From assembly GCA_016714025.1 (NCBI GenBank), contig JADJOB010000002.1, forward strand, positions 231,501 to 295,500: a stretch of 64,000 nt of DNA, given 5' to 3'. The first letter of the stretch is position 1; every line of letters begins with the position of its first letter. The position numbers and the translations under genes were made by a program. The notes under the pieces were generated by a model. The model worked only from the letters and a program-made list of their open reading frames with translations, had not been told where the DNA came from and did no database searches. Shown piece by piece: positions 27,195-36,801 of the stretch. Source of the stretch: Saprospiraceae bacterium. GTDB lineage: Bacteria; Bacteroidota; Bacteroidia; Chitinophagales; Saprospiraceae.

Positions 27195-30100
27195 ATGGAA
27201 ATCTCTAAAAGCTTTTGTATTAATATATTACGTATAGAAAAAAGCATTCAAATACTTTTTGTTTTTATACTGTTTAACTTCTTTGCTATACAATCGCATG
27301 CACAATGTACAGGCTTGGTCGTTAGTGCGGGGCCAGACTTGGTTAAATGTGATTCAAGTCAAACATTACAATTAATGGGCTCTGTGCAAGGAAACTTTAC
27401 GAAATTTTATTGGACACCCACCGGAGGATTGAGTAATCCAAATATTTTAGATCCTTTTGTCACTCAAAAAATTCCTGGTCGATATACGTACAAACTGACT
27501 GCCGAAGGCATATCAACTACCAATCTCATCAAAAACGGAGACTTCGAAAGTGGTAATTCGAGTTTTAGTTCAAGCTACACCTTTACTCCAGTAAATACTA
27601 CCGAAGGAGAATACTTTGTTACACCTAATCCTTCTTCATGGAATGGGGGTTTTACCAATTGCGGAGACCATACCACCGGTAGTGGAAATATGCTATTGCT
27701 CAATGGGCATCCTGTAGCCGGAACAAATTTCTGGTGCCAGACCATTCCTACAGTTGTTGGAAGAATTTATCAATTTGAATTTTGGAGTCAGTCTGTAGTA
27801 GCATTTAACATTGCACAACTCAATGTGAAGGTTAATGGAAATTCTGTTGGCACAACTACAGCAGGTGGTTTGTGCAATTGGGTTCTATACACCGTTCGGT
27901 TTACTGCAACGTCAACTTCTACCCAAATCTGTTTAAGTGAATCCACCGGGATTCGGGGTGGCAATGACTTTGCAGTGGATGACATTGCTTTGTATGAAAC
28001 CTGCATGGAAATGGATCAAGTAGTCGTTGAAATTGTAAACCTGGTTGCCAGAATTGACATTTTGAATCCTCCCAAATGTTCTTCCGATCCATTTGACTTA
28101 TCTGCGATTGGATCTTCAGCGGGTCCCAACATTCGTTATGAATGGACAACTGACATTGGAAAAATTATTTCAAAAAATGGATTAACTGCTAAAGCCAAAG
28201 GTTCCGGTATTTATACCGTAAAAGTAATCTATACCAATGGGGCAGTGATGTGTGAACAGGAAGCCTCCATAGAATTTAATGCTCCCGATGTACTCGCAGG
28301 TATTTTGGATATCAATGGGAAAGAAAATTGCCGGAAAGATTCTATCCATCTTAAAGCCTTGATCAATACAGGAAGTGGATTGTATAGTTATAAATGGAGC
28401 CCTGATTCCAGTATATTGAGAGGCCAGTCGACGGAAGAAATTATTATTAATACTGCTAAAAAATATTCTGTTACCATTACAGACCAGGGTTCTGGATGCA
28501 CGCTGGTATTAGACTATGATGTTCCGGCAGATACCTTGAAACCTATAGTTGGAATTTTTGGGGACAGCTTAATTAACTGTAAGAAAAAAACAATTAACAT
28601 TCATGCAATTCCATCTGATAGCATTAACTATGCAATTACCTGGACCAAACCTAACCTGACCAACACTACGGGCATTTCCACACTTTCAGATTCTTCAACC
28701 GGAATTTATAAATTAAAAATTATTGACAATAGAAATTTCTGTAGCGATAGCACATATTGGGTTATTAAGATTGATACCCTAAAGCCGCTTATAGAATTAG
28801 GTCCTGATTTAAACATTGATTGTAAAAACAACACAGTTCTTGTTACTAATTTGCAAAATAATAATGCTACCAATTTAAATTATTATTGGAGCTTTAACAA
28901 TCAGAATAGACCAAAAGAAGACAGTCTTATTAATAAACAATTTACCCAATCTGGAATTGTTCGTCTTAATATACTCGATACCATCAATGGATGCTTTACC
29001 AACGATAGTCTGAATGTAATAGACCTAAGAACCATACCACAACTTGATGCCGGTACCGGTGGAACGATAAACTGCAAGACCAATCAAATTCAATTACAAG
29101 CACAAATTAATCCAAACGATTCCTTGACCATTCTATGGTCCAGTCCAACCGGAAATGTTGTCTCCGGACAAAATAGCATCAATCCATTGGTTGATAAAAA
29201 AGGATGGTATTTCATTCGCATAGTTGATACAACAAATTCTTGTGAAAACATGGACTCTGTTTTTGTCGATGAAAACACTTTAAAACCCATTGCGAATGCA
29301 GGGCCTGATTTAGTGTTTAGCTGCAAGGATAGTTTAAAAATTATAGACGGTTCCCTTAGCAGTTCCGGTTTATTCATTTTATACAATTGGACTACTGCCA
29401 ATGGAACGATTCGCAATGGAAGTACTACCAATCAAATTGAAGTCACGACTCCAGGAACGTACAAATTAATTGTAATGGATACGATGAATGGCTGCAAAGA
29501 CAGTGCATTGATACAAGTTAATCCAGATTTAAATAAGCCCATAATTCAATTACAAAATCCAGATACTCTTACGTGCATTAAAAAAAGTATCCTTTTATCT
29601 GGAACCGCAAGTTCACAAACTGGGAATCCACTAAAGATAATTTGGACAAGCGCTAATGGAAACTTTATCAGTAAAGTAGATTCTGCTTCAGTTTTAATTG
29701 ACAAACCTGGAACTTATTTATTTACAGCCACTGATCAAATCAATGGATGCCAGACAAGCAGTCAACTGCTTGTCCGAATAGATACCATGGCACCGATTGT
29801 CAATGCTGGAGTGGACCAATTTTGGAATTGCGAAACCACACAAATTCAATTAACAGGTTTTGCTTCAGGTGCAGCGAATGATTTTTTATGGCAAACCAGT
29901 AACGGTCAATTGTTAGGAAATCCTGCCAATGCCTCGATTCAAATTGGAGGTCCCGGTTTATACATTTTACAAGTGCAAAATTTAATTAATGGATGCAGAG
30001 CCAGTGATTCGATCCTTGTTATTCCGGATCTTGTCAAACCCCCTTTGGTATTATTACCTGCCGGAATCCTCAATTGCAAAGTAGATACTTTAACTTTAGT

Positions 30101-31316
30101 TGCACAAACCGTAAACCCAATAAACAGGTTCCACTATAAATGGTTAAACAGTTCCGGTGGAATTCTTAGCAATTCAAATTTACCTGTGATTCAGATCAAT
30201 AAACCCGGTTGGTATTATTTTACTGTAATTGATACTGTAAATAAATGCAGCTCAGAAGATAGTTTATTGGTACATGAAGATCGAATAAAACCTATTGTCA
30301 CTGTTTCGAAACCATTGGAACTTACTTGTTCCAGAACAACGACCCAATTAGATGGTATTATAACCAATGCCGGTCCGAATTTTTCCACAATTTGGACCAC
30401 ATCAAACGGAAACATTGTTTCAAATCCAAATGATATTCATATAGATGCAAATAAAGAAGGTCGGTACTATGTTATTGTGACGAATCCTATTAATGGATGT
30501 ACGAGTCAGGATTCAGCAGATGTAATTGAAAATAAAAATCTCCCAACAGATTTTCAATACATAGCGCAACAACCAAAATGCCAGGGTGAAACCGGAACAA
30601 TAATAATATTGGGAGTTACCGGAGGTCAATTCCCATTGAGCTATTATATAGACAATGTTTTGATTGCTGGAAGTAGTGTTTCAAACTTAAGTCCTGGATT
30701 GAAAAAGATTAAAATCGTAGATTCAAACGGTTGCGTGCTTGTAAAAGATATTTTTATAAATCAGGCCACACCGGTTGGAGTAAGTTTGCCTCCCAGTGTA
30801 AAAATAAATCTAGGGGACCAGCTAACATTAAATCCAATATTTACAAGCCCTCCGGATTCTATTGCAAGCATACTCTGGAGTCCTGCAGATCATTTAAGCT
30901 GTACAGATTGTCCAAATCCTGTTGTTAAAAACCTTGAAAATGAAACTTCATTTACGGTTAGCTACATCACAAAGAATGGTTGCACAGCTAGCGCCACGAT
31001 ATTAATACAGATTATAAAAAGAGGCATTTGGCTACCAAATGCATTTAGTCCAAATGGAGACAATATCAATGACTGGTTTTATCCTATTGTTGCTGAAGAC
31101 AGTTATAAACAGATTAATTACATGAGCATTTACAATCGTTGGGGTGATCAGGTTTATTACAAAACAAATTTTCAACCAAATGATCCTTCCCAGGGCTGGG
31201 ATGGAACTTTCAAAAATCAAAAATTAAATCCTGGCGTATTTATTTACTTGATTGAAGTGGAATGGACCAACGGAGAAACTAAAAAGCTTTGGGGTGATTT
31301 GAGTTTAATCCGTTAA
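27195..31316 (+). CDS. Giant Ig-like repeat surface protein with B-type T9SS domain
   Basis: A 1373-residue secreted protein. A signal region ends at SHAQ (36). It then has a carbohydrate-binding-like stretch (NLIKNGDFESGNSSF at about 115, FAVDDIALYE at about 257), and about ten Ig/PKD-like repeats of roughly 80-90 residues, each with a cysteine near its start, a Y-W-x-x-x-x-G core and a closing NGC/D-S turn. The end is a gliding-motility-type CTD (PNAFSPNGDNINDWF, IYNRWGDQVYY, GWDGTFKNQ). A large adhesin or matrix protein is likely. The role is inferred from architecture only. Confidence 0.85.
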   Translation: MEISKSFCINILRIEKSIQILFVFILFNFFAIQSHAQCTGLVVSAGPDLVKCDSSQTLQLMGSVQGNFTKFYWTPTGGLSNPNILDPFVTQKIPGRYTYKLTAEGISTTNLIKNGDFESGNSSFSSSYTFTPVNTTEGEYFVTPNPSSWNGGFTNCGDHTTGSGNMLLLNGHPVAGTNFWCQTIPTVVGRIYQFEFWSQSVVAFNIAQLNVKVNGNSVGTTTAGGLCNWVLYTVRFTATSTSTQICLSESTGIRGGNDFAVDDIALYETCMEMDQVVVEIVNLVARIDILNPPKCSSDPFDLSAIGSSAGPNIRYEWTTDIGKIISKNGLTAKAKGSGIYTVKVIYTNGAVMCEQEASIEFNAPDVLAGILDINGKENCRKDSIHLKALINTGSGLYSYKWSPDSSILRGQSTEEIIINTAKKYSVTITDQGSGCTLVLDYDVPADTLKPIVGIFGDSLINCKKKTINIHAIPSDSINYAITWTKPNLTNTTGISTLSDSSTGIYKLKIIDNRNFCSDSTYWVIKIDTLKPLIELGPDLNIDCKNNTVLVTNLQNNNATNLNYYWSFNNQNRPKEDSLINKQFTQSGIVRLNILDTINGCFTNDSLNVIDLRTIPQLDAGTGGTINCKTNQIQLQAQINPNDSLTILWSSPTGNVVSGQNSINPLVDKKGWYFIRIVDTTNSCENMDSVFVDENTLKPIANAGPDLVFSCKDSLKIIDGSLSSSGLFILYNWTTANGTIRNGSTTNQIEVTTPGTYKLIVMDTMNGCKDSALIQVNPDLNKPIIQLQNPDTLTCIKKSILLSGTASSQTGNPLKIIWTSANGNFISKVDSASVLIDKPGTYLFTATDQINGCQTSSQLLVRIDTMAPIVNAGVDQFWNCETTQIQLTGFASGAANDFLWQTSNGQLLGNPANASIQIGGPGLYILQVQNLINGCRASDSILVIPDLVKPPLVLLPAGILNCKVDTLTLVAQTVNPINRFHYKWLNSSGGILSNSNLPVIQINKPGWYYFTVIDTVNKCSSEDSLLVHEDRIKPIVTVSKPLELTCSRTTTQLDGIITNAGPNFSTIWTTSNGNIVSNPNDIHIDANKEGRYYVIVTNPINGCTSQDSADVIENKNLPTDFQYIAQQPKCQGETGTIIILGVTGGQFPLSYYIDNVLIAGSSVSNLSPGLKKIKIVDSNGCVLVKDIFINQATPVGVSLPPSVKINLGDQLTLNPIFTSPPDSIASILWSPADHLSCTDCPNPVVKNLENETSFTVSYITKNGCTASATILIQIIKRGIWLPNAFSPNGDNINDWFYPIVAEDSYKQINYMSIYNRWGDQVYYKTNFQPNDPSQGWDGTFKNQKLNPGVFIYLIEVEWTNGETKKLWGDLSLIR

Positions 31317-31390
31317 TTTTATTCATAGTGATTTTTCAAGTTAGTTCAGAATTATAAATTGATCTGAAATTATACGTATTTCATTTTTAC

Positions 31391-31435
31391 AAAAAAAAAA
31401 AAAAAAAAGGATCCAGTTGACTGGACCCTCTTTTT
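31391..31435. terminator. Bidirectional terminator with 18-A run
   Basis: A stem ggatccag/ctggaccc (one mismatch, four-base loop, 31409-31428) is flanked by an uninterrupted run of 18 A on the left (31391-31408) and tcttttt on the right. It lies between the convergent surface-protein gene and the Cys/His-rich gene, so it can stop both transcripts. Confidence 0.75.
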
Positions 31436-31474
31436 CTTGATAATGAAATATTGTAAAACAAAAATTGCTTTAGT

Positions 31475-31864
31475 TTATTTCTTCATTTTTAATGATTTTG
31501 AATCATCTGTGGCAGTTCCAACTGGTGGAGGTGTAGTTGTTGTTGGTGTAGAGCTGCTTGTTGTTTTCTTTGGAGTCATTTTAGTTGACTTTGCAGATTT
31601 CATTTTCTTACAAGCATCACCACATACGTGACCTTTTTCACCATGAACATAAGCATGTGCTCCATCCTTACAAGCAACTGTACAAACGTGATCTTTCATT
31701 GCAACTGGAGCAGTTTCAGCTGTTGGTTTTACAGAAACAGCACCTGTTTTTTCTTTTGGAGTTGTAGTTTTTGGAGCTTTTTCAGTTGGAGTTGAAGTTG
31801 ATTGCGCATTTGAAGAAACGAAAACACATGCAGCCAAAGAGAAGAATAATATTAATTTTTTCAT
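31475..31864 (-). CDS. Small secreted Cys/His-rich protein
   Basis: A 129-residue secreted protein; the chosen start is ATG 31864 (MKKLILFF), which is followed directly by a signal peptide ending at SSNAQ (21). The open frame continues 19 codons upstream but lacks signal-like sequence there. The body is Thr/Pro/Lys-rich, around a compact core holding HVCTVAC and HVCGDACKK, two His-x-Cys-x3-Cys motifs separated by 17 residues with further His between them. This looks like a metal-binding knuckle, possibly a periplasmic copper or zinc binder. I know no named family. A terminator with an A-run lies directly downstream. Confidence 0.75.
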   Translation of the reverse strand: MKKLILFFSLAACVFVSSNAQSTSTPTEKAPKTTTPKEKTGAVSVKPTAETAPVAMKDHVCTVACKDGAHAYVHGEKGHVCGDACKKMKSAKSTKMTPKKTTSSSTPTTTTPPPVGTATDDSKSLKMKK

Positions 31865-32166
31865 TTTAAAAGATTTAAGATTAAATAAATTTATTTCTAT
31901 TAAGTACCAAGAATTTAACAAAGGTTAGCATTCCTTAGTGAAATTTATTTCCTGGTTTTTCCCGATTGGTCTCATGTAGTTTTATTTAGACTACAAAAGA
32001 ACGAAAGCGGTAACTATACATTATAATTCCATTGAATAATATAAGAACTTTAATAACCCGCTATTTTTATGCCATAAATTCTATTTTTTAATAATTACAT
32101 AAAATCTTAGCGCAACGAAATTAGTAAGAATTTTAAGATTTTAAATTATTTTCGCATCCAGTACAA

Positions 32167-33303
32167 ATGTCTACAGAATTAATATATAAAACCCTCATTA
32201 AAAATCGTTTAGTTACAGGAAGACCCAATTTTTTAAAAGCTCCGGGACGCGTAAACCTAATTGGAGAACATACTGATTACAATCAGGGCCTGTGTTTACC
32301 GGGTACATTTCAAAAAGCCATCTACTTTGGTTATGTTCCTTCCGGAGAATCTGAAATCATCAGTCTCAAGTACAATGAATCCTGGTTTCCAAAATCGCAA
32401 CATCAAATTCCCGGTTGGGCAATCTATTTTAAAGGAGTTTGGGACCTTTTGAGACAAAAAGGATATTCCTGGCCTGATTTTAAATTGGCCTTTGATGGCG
32501 ACCTGCCAGTTGGAGCAGGCCTTTCTTCTTCCTCTGCCATCAGTTGTGGATTTATTACCATATTAAATGAGCTTGGATCTTTAAAACTTACAATTGAAAA
32601 ATTAACGGAGCTTGCCGTTACTGCTGAAAAAGCATCCGGCCTTGAAGGGGGTATGATGGATCAAATCAGTATATTTAATGGCAAGAAAAATCATGCCCTT
32701 TTAATTCAATGCAGTGATTGGAATTTTAAATATATACCCATTCCGGAAGGTCCTGTTTGTTGGTTGATCATTGACACTCGTGTCAAACATCAATTAATTC
32801 ATACTGATTACAACTCCCGATCAAGATCCTGTAAGGAGCTTTTGAAAATCGTCAAAAACTCAATTCCTGAAATTAACAATTTGAGTGATCTCACATGGGA
32901 GCAAATTCAGAGCTTTGAAAAAAAACTGAGCAGCCAATTTTTTAAATACCTTATATATATTAATGAAGAAAATCAACGGGTTCTCGAAATGGTTGATTTA
33001 TTGGAACTCAAACAATTTGAAAATATCGGACGTTGTTTATTGAATGGACATGAAGGACTGAGGAAATTATACAAAGTGAGTTGCTCTGAATTGGATTTTT
33101 TAGTTGATTTTGCAAAAATTAGCCAAATGGCCTATGGCGCCCGAATGATGGGAGGCGGTTTTGGAGGAGCTACTTTGCATTTGATACCTGAAAATTTTAA
33201 AACAAGCTATACCCAAGGTATAAGCAACGCCTATGCAAATAAATTTGGCTGTCAACCTGATGTATTTGAACTCAATCTCGAAGACGGCATTCAATTTATT
33301 TAA
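32167..33303 (+). CDS. galK: Galactokinase
   Basis: A 378-residue GHMP kinase that phosphorylates galactose in the Leloir pathway. Family signatures are present: PGRVNLIGEHTDYN (about 26-39), the phosphate loop PVGAGLSSSSA (115-125), and GGGFGGATLHLI near the C-terminus. No galT or galE lies beside it, so the pathway is split or incomplete locally. Cytosolic. The downstream peptidase gene starts 15-25 bp later. Confidence 0.92.
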   Translation: MSTELIYKTLIKNRLVTGRPNFLKAPGRVNLIGEHTDYNQGLCLPGTFQKAIYFGYVPSGESEIISLKYNESWFPKSQHQIPGWAIYFKGVWDLLRQKGYSWPDFKLAFDGDLPVGAGLSSSSAISCGFITILNELGSLKLTIEKLTELAVTAEKASGLEGGMMDQISIFNGKKNHALLIQCSDWNFKYIPIPEGPVCWLIIDTRVKHQLIHTDYNSRSRSCKELLKIVKNSIPEINNLSDLTWEQIQSFEKKLSSQFFKYLIYINEENQRVLEMVDLLELKQFENIGRCLLNGHEGLRKLYKVSCSELDFLVDFAKISQMAYGARMMGGGFGGATLHLIPENFKTSYTQGISNAYANKFGCQPDVFELNLEDGIQFI

Positions 33304-33327
33304 TACACACTACCAATCTTGTTTTTT

Positions 33328-34626
33328 ATGAATAAATACATTCTGATTTTATTGATTCTATCTGCTTCCACCTCAAGCTTTGCAAAAAAGAAAAGTGATG
33401 CTGAATTATTAAAATCTTATTTAAAAGAAAGTTTTCAGGGAATTCAAATTAATGAATTAGATCCGAAAGATAATTTTCAATTTTTTTGGGAACTTATTAT
33501 TCAACAAGAATTGGACCATTCAAATCCGTCGAAAGGTCACTTTCCACAAAAAATACTATTATATCATAAAGGATTTAAAAAACCAAATGTTATAGTAACA
33601 GAAGGTTATCAAGTGGCCGATCGAATTTATGAAGCCAGTTTAATTTTTGATGCCAATCAATTTTCAGTTGAATACCGGTTTTTTGCTAATTCAAAACCTG
33701 CAATTATTGATTGGTCACTGCTCAATCAAAAACAGGCATTAGAAGATTTGAATATCATTCAAACTAAATTGTCAGGCATTTATAAAAAAGCTTGGATTGC
33801 AACGGGAATTTCAAAAGGAGGCACGACAGCTGCATTGTACAGTTTAAACTATCCAAAAAATTTAAAAGCGAGCATTGCATATGTTGCACCATTTCCTCTG
33901 GCGCAGGAAGATCCCCGAACGGTGATACATTATCAATCAACAGTTGGTACACCGGAATGCAGAATGAAAGTCAGAGATTTTCAACGCATGATTTTAAATC
34001 ATCGAAAAGAATTAAAACAACTTTTGGTAGAAATGGAACAACGGGATGGAGTCATTTTTGAAATAGATAAAGACCGTATAATTGATTTTGCAGCGATGGA
34101 ATATCCCTTTTCATTTTGGCAATGGGGATTTGGTTGTCAGGAAATTCCAGGATCCCAGGCTACTGCTAAAATTATTTTTGAGCATATAGAAGAGGTCATT
34201 GATTTCAATTATTACGACAAAACTTCCTGCACGGAGTATCTCCCAGCGTATTACCAATTTATGACAGAATATGGATATTATGGATTTGATACAACCGGGG
34301 TAAGTGATTTATTAATTAATAAGCAATTGTCCAACTTGGAATTTTGTCCAAAAAATGCGAATCTAAGTTATCATGGCGATTACATGAAAACAATGCATGA
34401 AAAAGCTACCCATGAAAGTCGCAACATTTTATATATCTATGGAGGCCTGGATACCTGGACTTCATGCGCAGTAAATCCTGATCCAAAAACAAATGCACTC
34501 AAGTATGTCAAATATAATGGTGGGCATCGTACCAGAATCCGTGATTTCGGGGATGCTGATAAACAGCAGATGTTAAAAGCTCTTAAGAAATGGACCGGGT
34601 GCAAAACAAATAGCCTTCCCTATTAA
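33328..34626 (+). CDS. S37-type (PS-10) tri/tetrapeptidyl aminopeptidase-like serine peptidase
   Basis: A 432-residue exported serine peptidase resembling the PS-10/S37 family of prolyl tri- and tetrapeptidyl aminopeptidases. I use the ATG at 33328, as the frame also opens at TTG 33319. A signal peptide ends near SSFA (19). The nucleophile elbow is TGISKGGTTA with Ser162, followed by the acid in GGLDTWTS and a late His in NGGHRTR. It would remove peptides from N-termini in the periplasm or at the cell surface. Specificity is inferred from family likeness. Confidence 0.78.
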   Translation: MNKYILILLILSASTSSFAKKKSDAELLKSYLKESFQGIQINELDPKDNFQFFWELIIQQELDHSNPSKGHFPQKILLYHKGFKKPNVIVTEGYQVADRIYEASLIFDANQFSVEYRFFANSKPAIIDWSLLNQKQALEDLNIIQTKLSGIYKKAWIATGISKGGTTAALYSLNYPKNLKASIAYVAPFPLAQEDPRTVIHYQSTVGTPECRMKVRDFQRMILNHRKELKQLLVEMEQRDGVIFEIDKDRIIDFAAMEYPFSFWQWGFGCQEIPGSQATAKIIFEHIEEVIDFNYYDKTSCTEYLPAYYQFMTEYGYYGFDTTGVSDLLINKQLSNLEFCPKNANLSYHGDYMKTMHEKATHESRNILYIYGGLDTWTSCAVNPDPKTNALKYVKYNGGHRTRIRDFGDADKQQMLKALKKWTGCKTNSLPY

Positions 34627-34688
34627 AATTCGAATACCCAATCACCCATGGGTTGATTTTTTGCTTATTATTGCAAAAAAAATAATTT

Positions 34689-35924
34689 ATGGACTTAATT
34701 GATGGTCAATACAGCATTCAGAACATTCCGGTTTCTGAGTTAATTGAAACCTACCATACACCGGTATATGTATATGATTCTTCAATAATTAAAAGACAAA
34801 TTGACCGTCTGAAAGCAGCATTTGATGTTCCGGAATTAGGAATTCACTTTGCCTGTAAAGCGCTTAACAACATAAACATTCTGAAGTTGATTGAACAATG
34901 GGGTGTTGGTTTGGATTGTGTATCTGTTCAAGAAATCTGGACTGGATTAAAGGCAGGGTTTAAACCATCGGAAATTATTTACACTCCAAATTGTGTAGCC
35001 CCAGATGAAGTTGAAATGGCCATTCAATTGGGAGTTCAAATCAACATCGATCACATTGAAACCCTAGAATATATCGGCCACCATCATCCTAATGTAAAAA
35101 TTGGAATCCGCATCAATCCGCATGTGATGGCAGGTGGACATGAAAAAATTTCAGTCGGGCATATTGACAGTAAATTTGGAATTTCAATTTATCAAATGCC
35201 TTTGGTGTTGCGATTGGTTGATACGCTCAAATTAAAGGTTAATGGATTGCACATGCATACAGGGTCAGATATTCTGGATGCCGGAGTATTTGCATTTGCA
35301 TCAGAAATCATGTATGATACTGCGAAAAAATTTCCCGATCTGGAATTTATTGACTTTGGGAGCGGCATTAAAGTTCCTTACAAGCCAGATGACGTTTGTA
35401 CCGATGTAGAAGAATTGGGTCAGGTACTTTCTAAATCTTTTAATCAATTTTGCAAAGACTATGGACGAAAATTAAAATTGTATTTTGAACCAGGTAAATA
35501 TCTGGTGTCTGAATGCGGTTTCTTTTTTGTGAAAACCAATGTAATCAAGCAAACTCCTTCTACTGTATTTGCCGGGGTTGATTCGGGATTAAATCATTTA
35601 ATCAGACCGATGTTTTATGATGCGTACCATCACATTCTCAATGTTTCCAATCCATCTGGAAAACCTCGTGTATATAATGTTGTAGGTTATATCTGTGAAA
35701 CGGATACATTTGCCAATAACCGGGTTGTAGCAGAAATTCATCCAGGGGATATTTTATGCTTTAAAAATGCCGGAGCCTATTGTTTTACTATGTCATCTAA
35801 TTACAATTCGCGATTCCGACCAGCGGAGGTACTGATCCATGAAGGAAAACATTATTTAATCCGTCAACGCGAAAGCATGGAGGATTTATTAAAAAATCAA
35901 GTGATGGTGGAAATGAATGGCTAA
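34689..35924 (+). CDS. lysA: Diaminopimelate decarboxylase
   Basis: The last enzyme of lysine synthesis, a PLP enzyme of fold type III, 411 residues. The PLP lysine is in FACKALNN (Lys57). GLHMHTGSD supplies the family His, FIDFGSGIKVPY holds the PLP-phosphate glycine loop, YFEPGKYLVSE is the arginine-binding-like loop, and YICETDTFA holds the interface cysteine. NAGAYCFTMSSNYN is typical of LysA. It converges with phoU over a gap of 191 bp that contains dispersed repeats. Confidence 0.92.
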   Translation: MDLIDGQYSIQNIPVSELIETYHTPVYVYDSSIIKRQIDRLKAAFDVPELGIHFACKALNNINILKLIEQWGVGLDCVSVQEIWTGLKAGFKPSEIIYTPNCVAPDEVEMAIQLGVQINIDHIETLEYIGHHHPNVKIGIRINPHVMAGGHEKISVGHIDSKFGISIYQMPLVLRLVDTLKLKVNGLHMHTGSDILDAGVFAFASEIMYDTAKKFPDLEFIDFGSGIKVPYKPDDVCTDVEELGQVLSKSFNQFCKDYGRKLKLYFEPGKYLVSECGFFFVKTNVIKQTPSTVFAGVDSGLNHLIRPMFYDAYHHILNVSNPSGKPRVYNVVGYICETDTFANNRVVAEIHPGDILCFKNAGAYCFTMSSNYNSRFRPAEVLIHEGKHYLIRQRESMEDLLKNQVMVEMNG

Positions 35925-35982
35925 AGACTGAAATACTTTTTTTATAGCACAGCCTAAATTCCTAATTTATCGTGCACTAACG

Positions 35983-36118
35983 TGGGATTTCCGCTGCACT
36001 CTCATAATTCTTAATTATTCATTCTAAATTATTAATTATTCATTCTTCCCGCGAGTACGCGGGATGTCCGCTGCGCTCCTGCAATTATTAATTTTTAATT
36101 CTTAATTATTAATTCTTA
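35983..36118. repeat. Dispersed intergenic repeat, copies B and C with GC-rich hairpin
   Basis: Two stretches (35983-36020 and 36059-36118) share the form gggat-t-tccgctgc-ctc followed by runs of ttaatt words. They are related to copy A at 3254-3310. Copy C is preceded by a perfect GC-rich inverted repeat (cccgcg agta cgcggg, 36048-36063) standing out in AT-rich sequence. This lies between convergent lysA and phoU. Role unknown; a REP-like element is possible. Confidence 0.55.
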
Positions 36119-36790
36119 ATTAATTTCCTTCTCCTTTTTCTTATGCTTTAAGATTTTAGCATCCAGGTAGAATATGATTTCTTCTGCTATGTTCTTAGCC
36201 TGATCACCAACCCGTTCAATTTTTCGAATGATAGAGAGCACGTGTAGTGTTTGACGTTTCTCATCCGGAAATTTTTCCAAACATTCCAATGCTTTATAGC
36301 TGGCAACATCATTCAACTTGTCGAGCATTTTGTCCTTTTTATAAACTGTTCTTGCCAATTTGGTATCTTCCAAAATATAGGCTTCCCTTAATTCTTTAAG
36401 CATTTCAATGGATAGCGTGAGCATCTTATCGGCATCCATCAATTTAATTATTTCAGCATTAAATCGATCGTCTGAATCTGATACAAATTCCGAAATTCCG
36501 CAAGCAATATCTGCTATGCGCTCCAGATTGGTATTAATTTTCAAGGTAGACAAAACAAAACGAAGATCAGTAGCCACGGGTTGAAACAAGGCAATAAAAT
36601 TTTCACATGCACGATCTATTGTTAATTCAAATGCATTTACCCGACGCTCTGTTTGTTGAACTTCCAATGCCAGATCGCGTTCAAAATTTTTAAATGCACT
36701 TTCGGTATTATCCAACTGCTTGATGGTAAGATCCCACATCTCAATCAGTTGATCTCTCAGTTCCTGTATTTCATTTTCAACTTGCAACAT
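36116..36790 (-). CDS. phoU: Phosphate transport regulator PhoU
   Basis: A 224-residue all-helical protein with the two PhoU repeats, each with a metal-binding signature: TDLRFVLSTLKINTNLERIADIACGI (about 84-110) and IRKIERVGDQAKNIAEEI near residues 190-205. It links the PstSCAB transporter to the PhoR kinase, and represses pho genes at high phosphate. It is the last gene of the operon, 11 bp after pstB. Confidence 0.93.
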   Translation of the reverse strand: MLQVENEIQELRDQLIEMWDLTIKQLDNTESAFKNFERDLALEVQQTERRVNAFELTIDRACENFIALFQPVATDLRFVLSTLKINTNLERIADIACGISEFVSDSDDRFNAEIIKLMDADKMLTLSIEMLKELREAYILEDTKLARTVYKKDKMLDKLNDVASYKALECLEKFPDEKRQTLHVLSIIRKIERVGDQAKNIAEEIIFYLDAKILKHKKKEKEIN

Positions 36791-36801
36791 AGTTCAATTT
36801 T

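Noticed and set aside
32167..35924. galK, S37 peptidase and lysA as one pathway
   Set aside because: The three enzymes have unrelated reactions, and their gaps are ordinary, so the order is not evidence of joint function.
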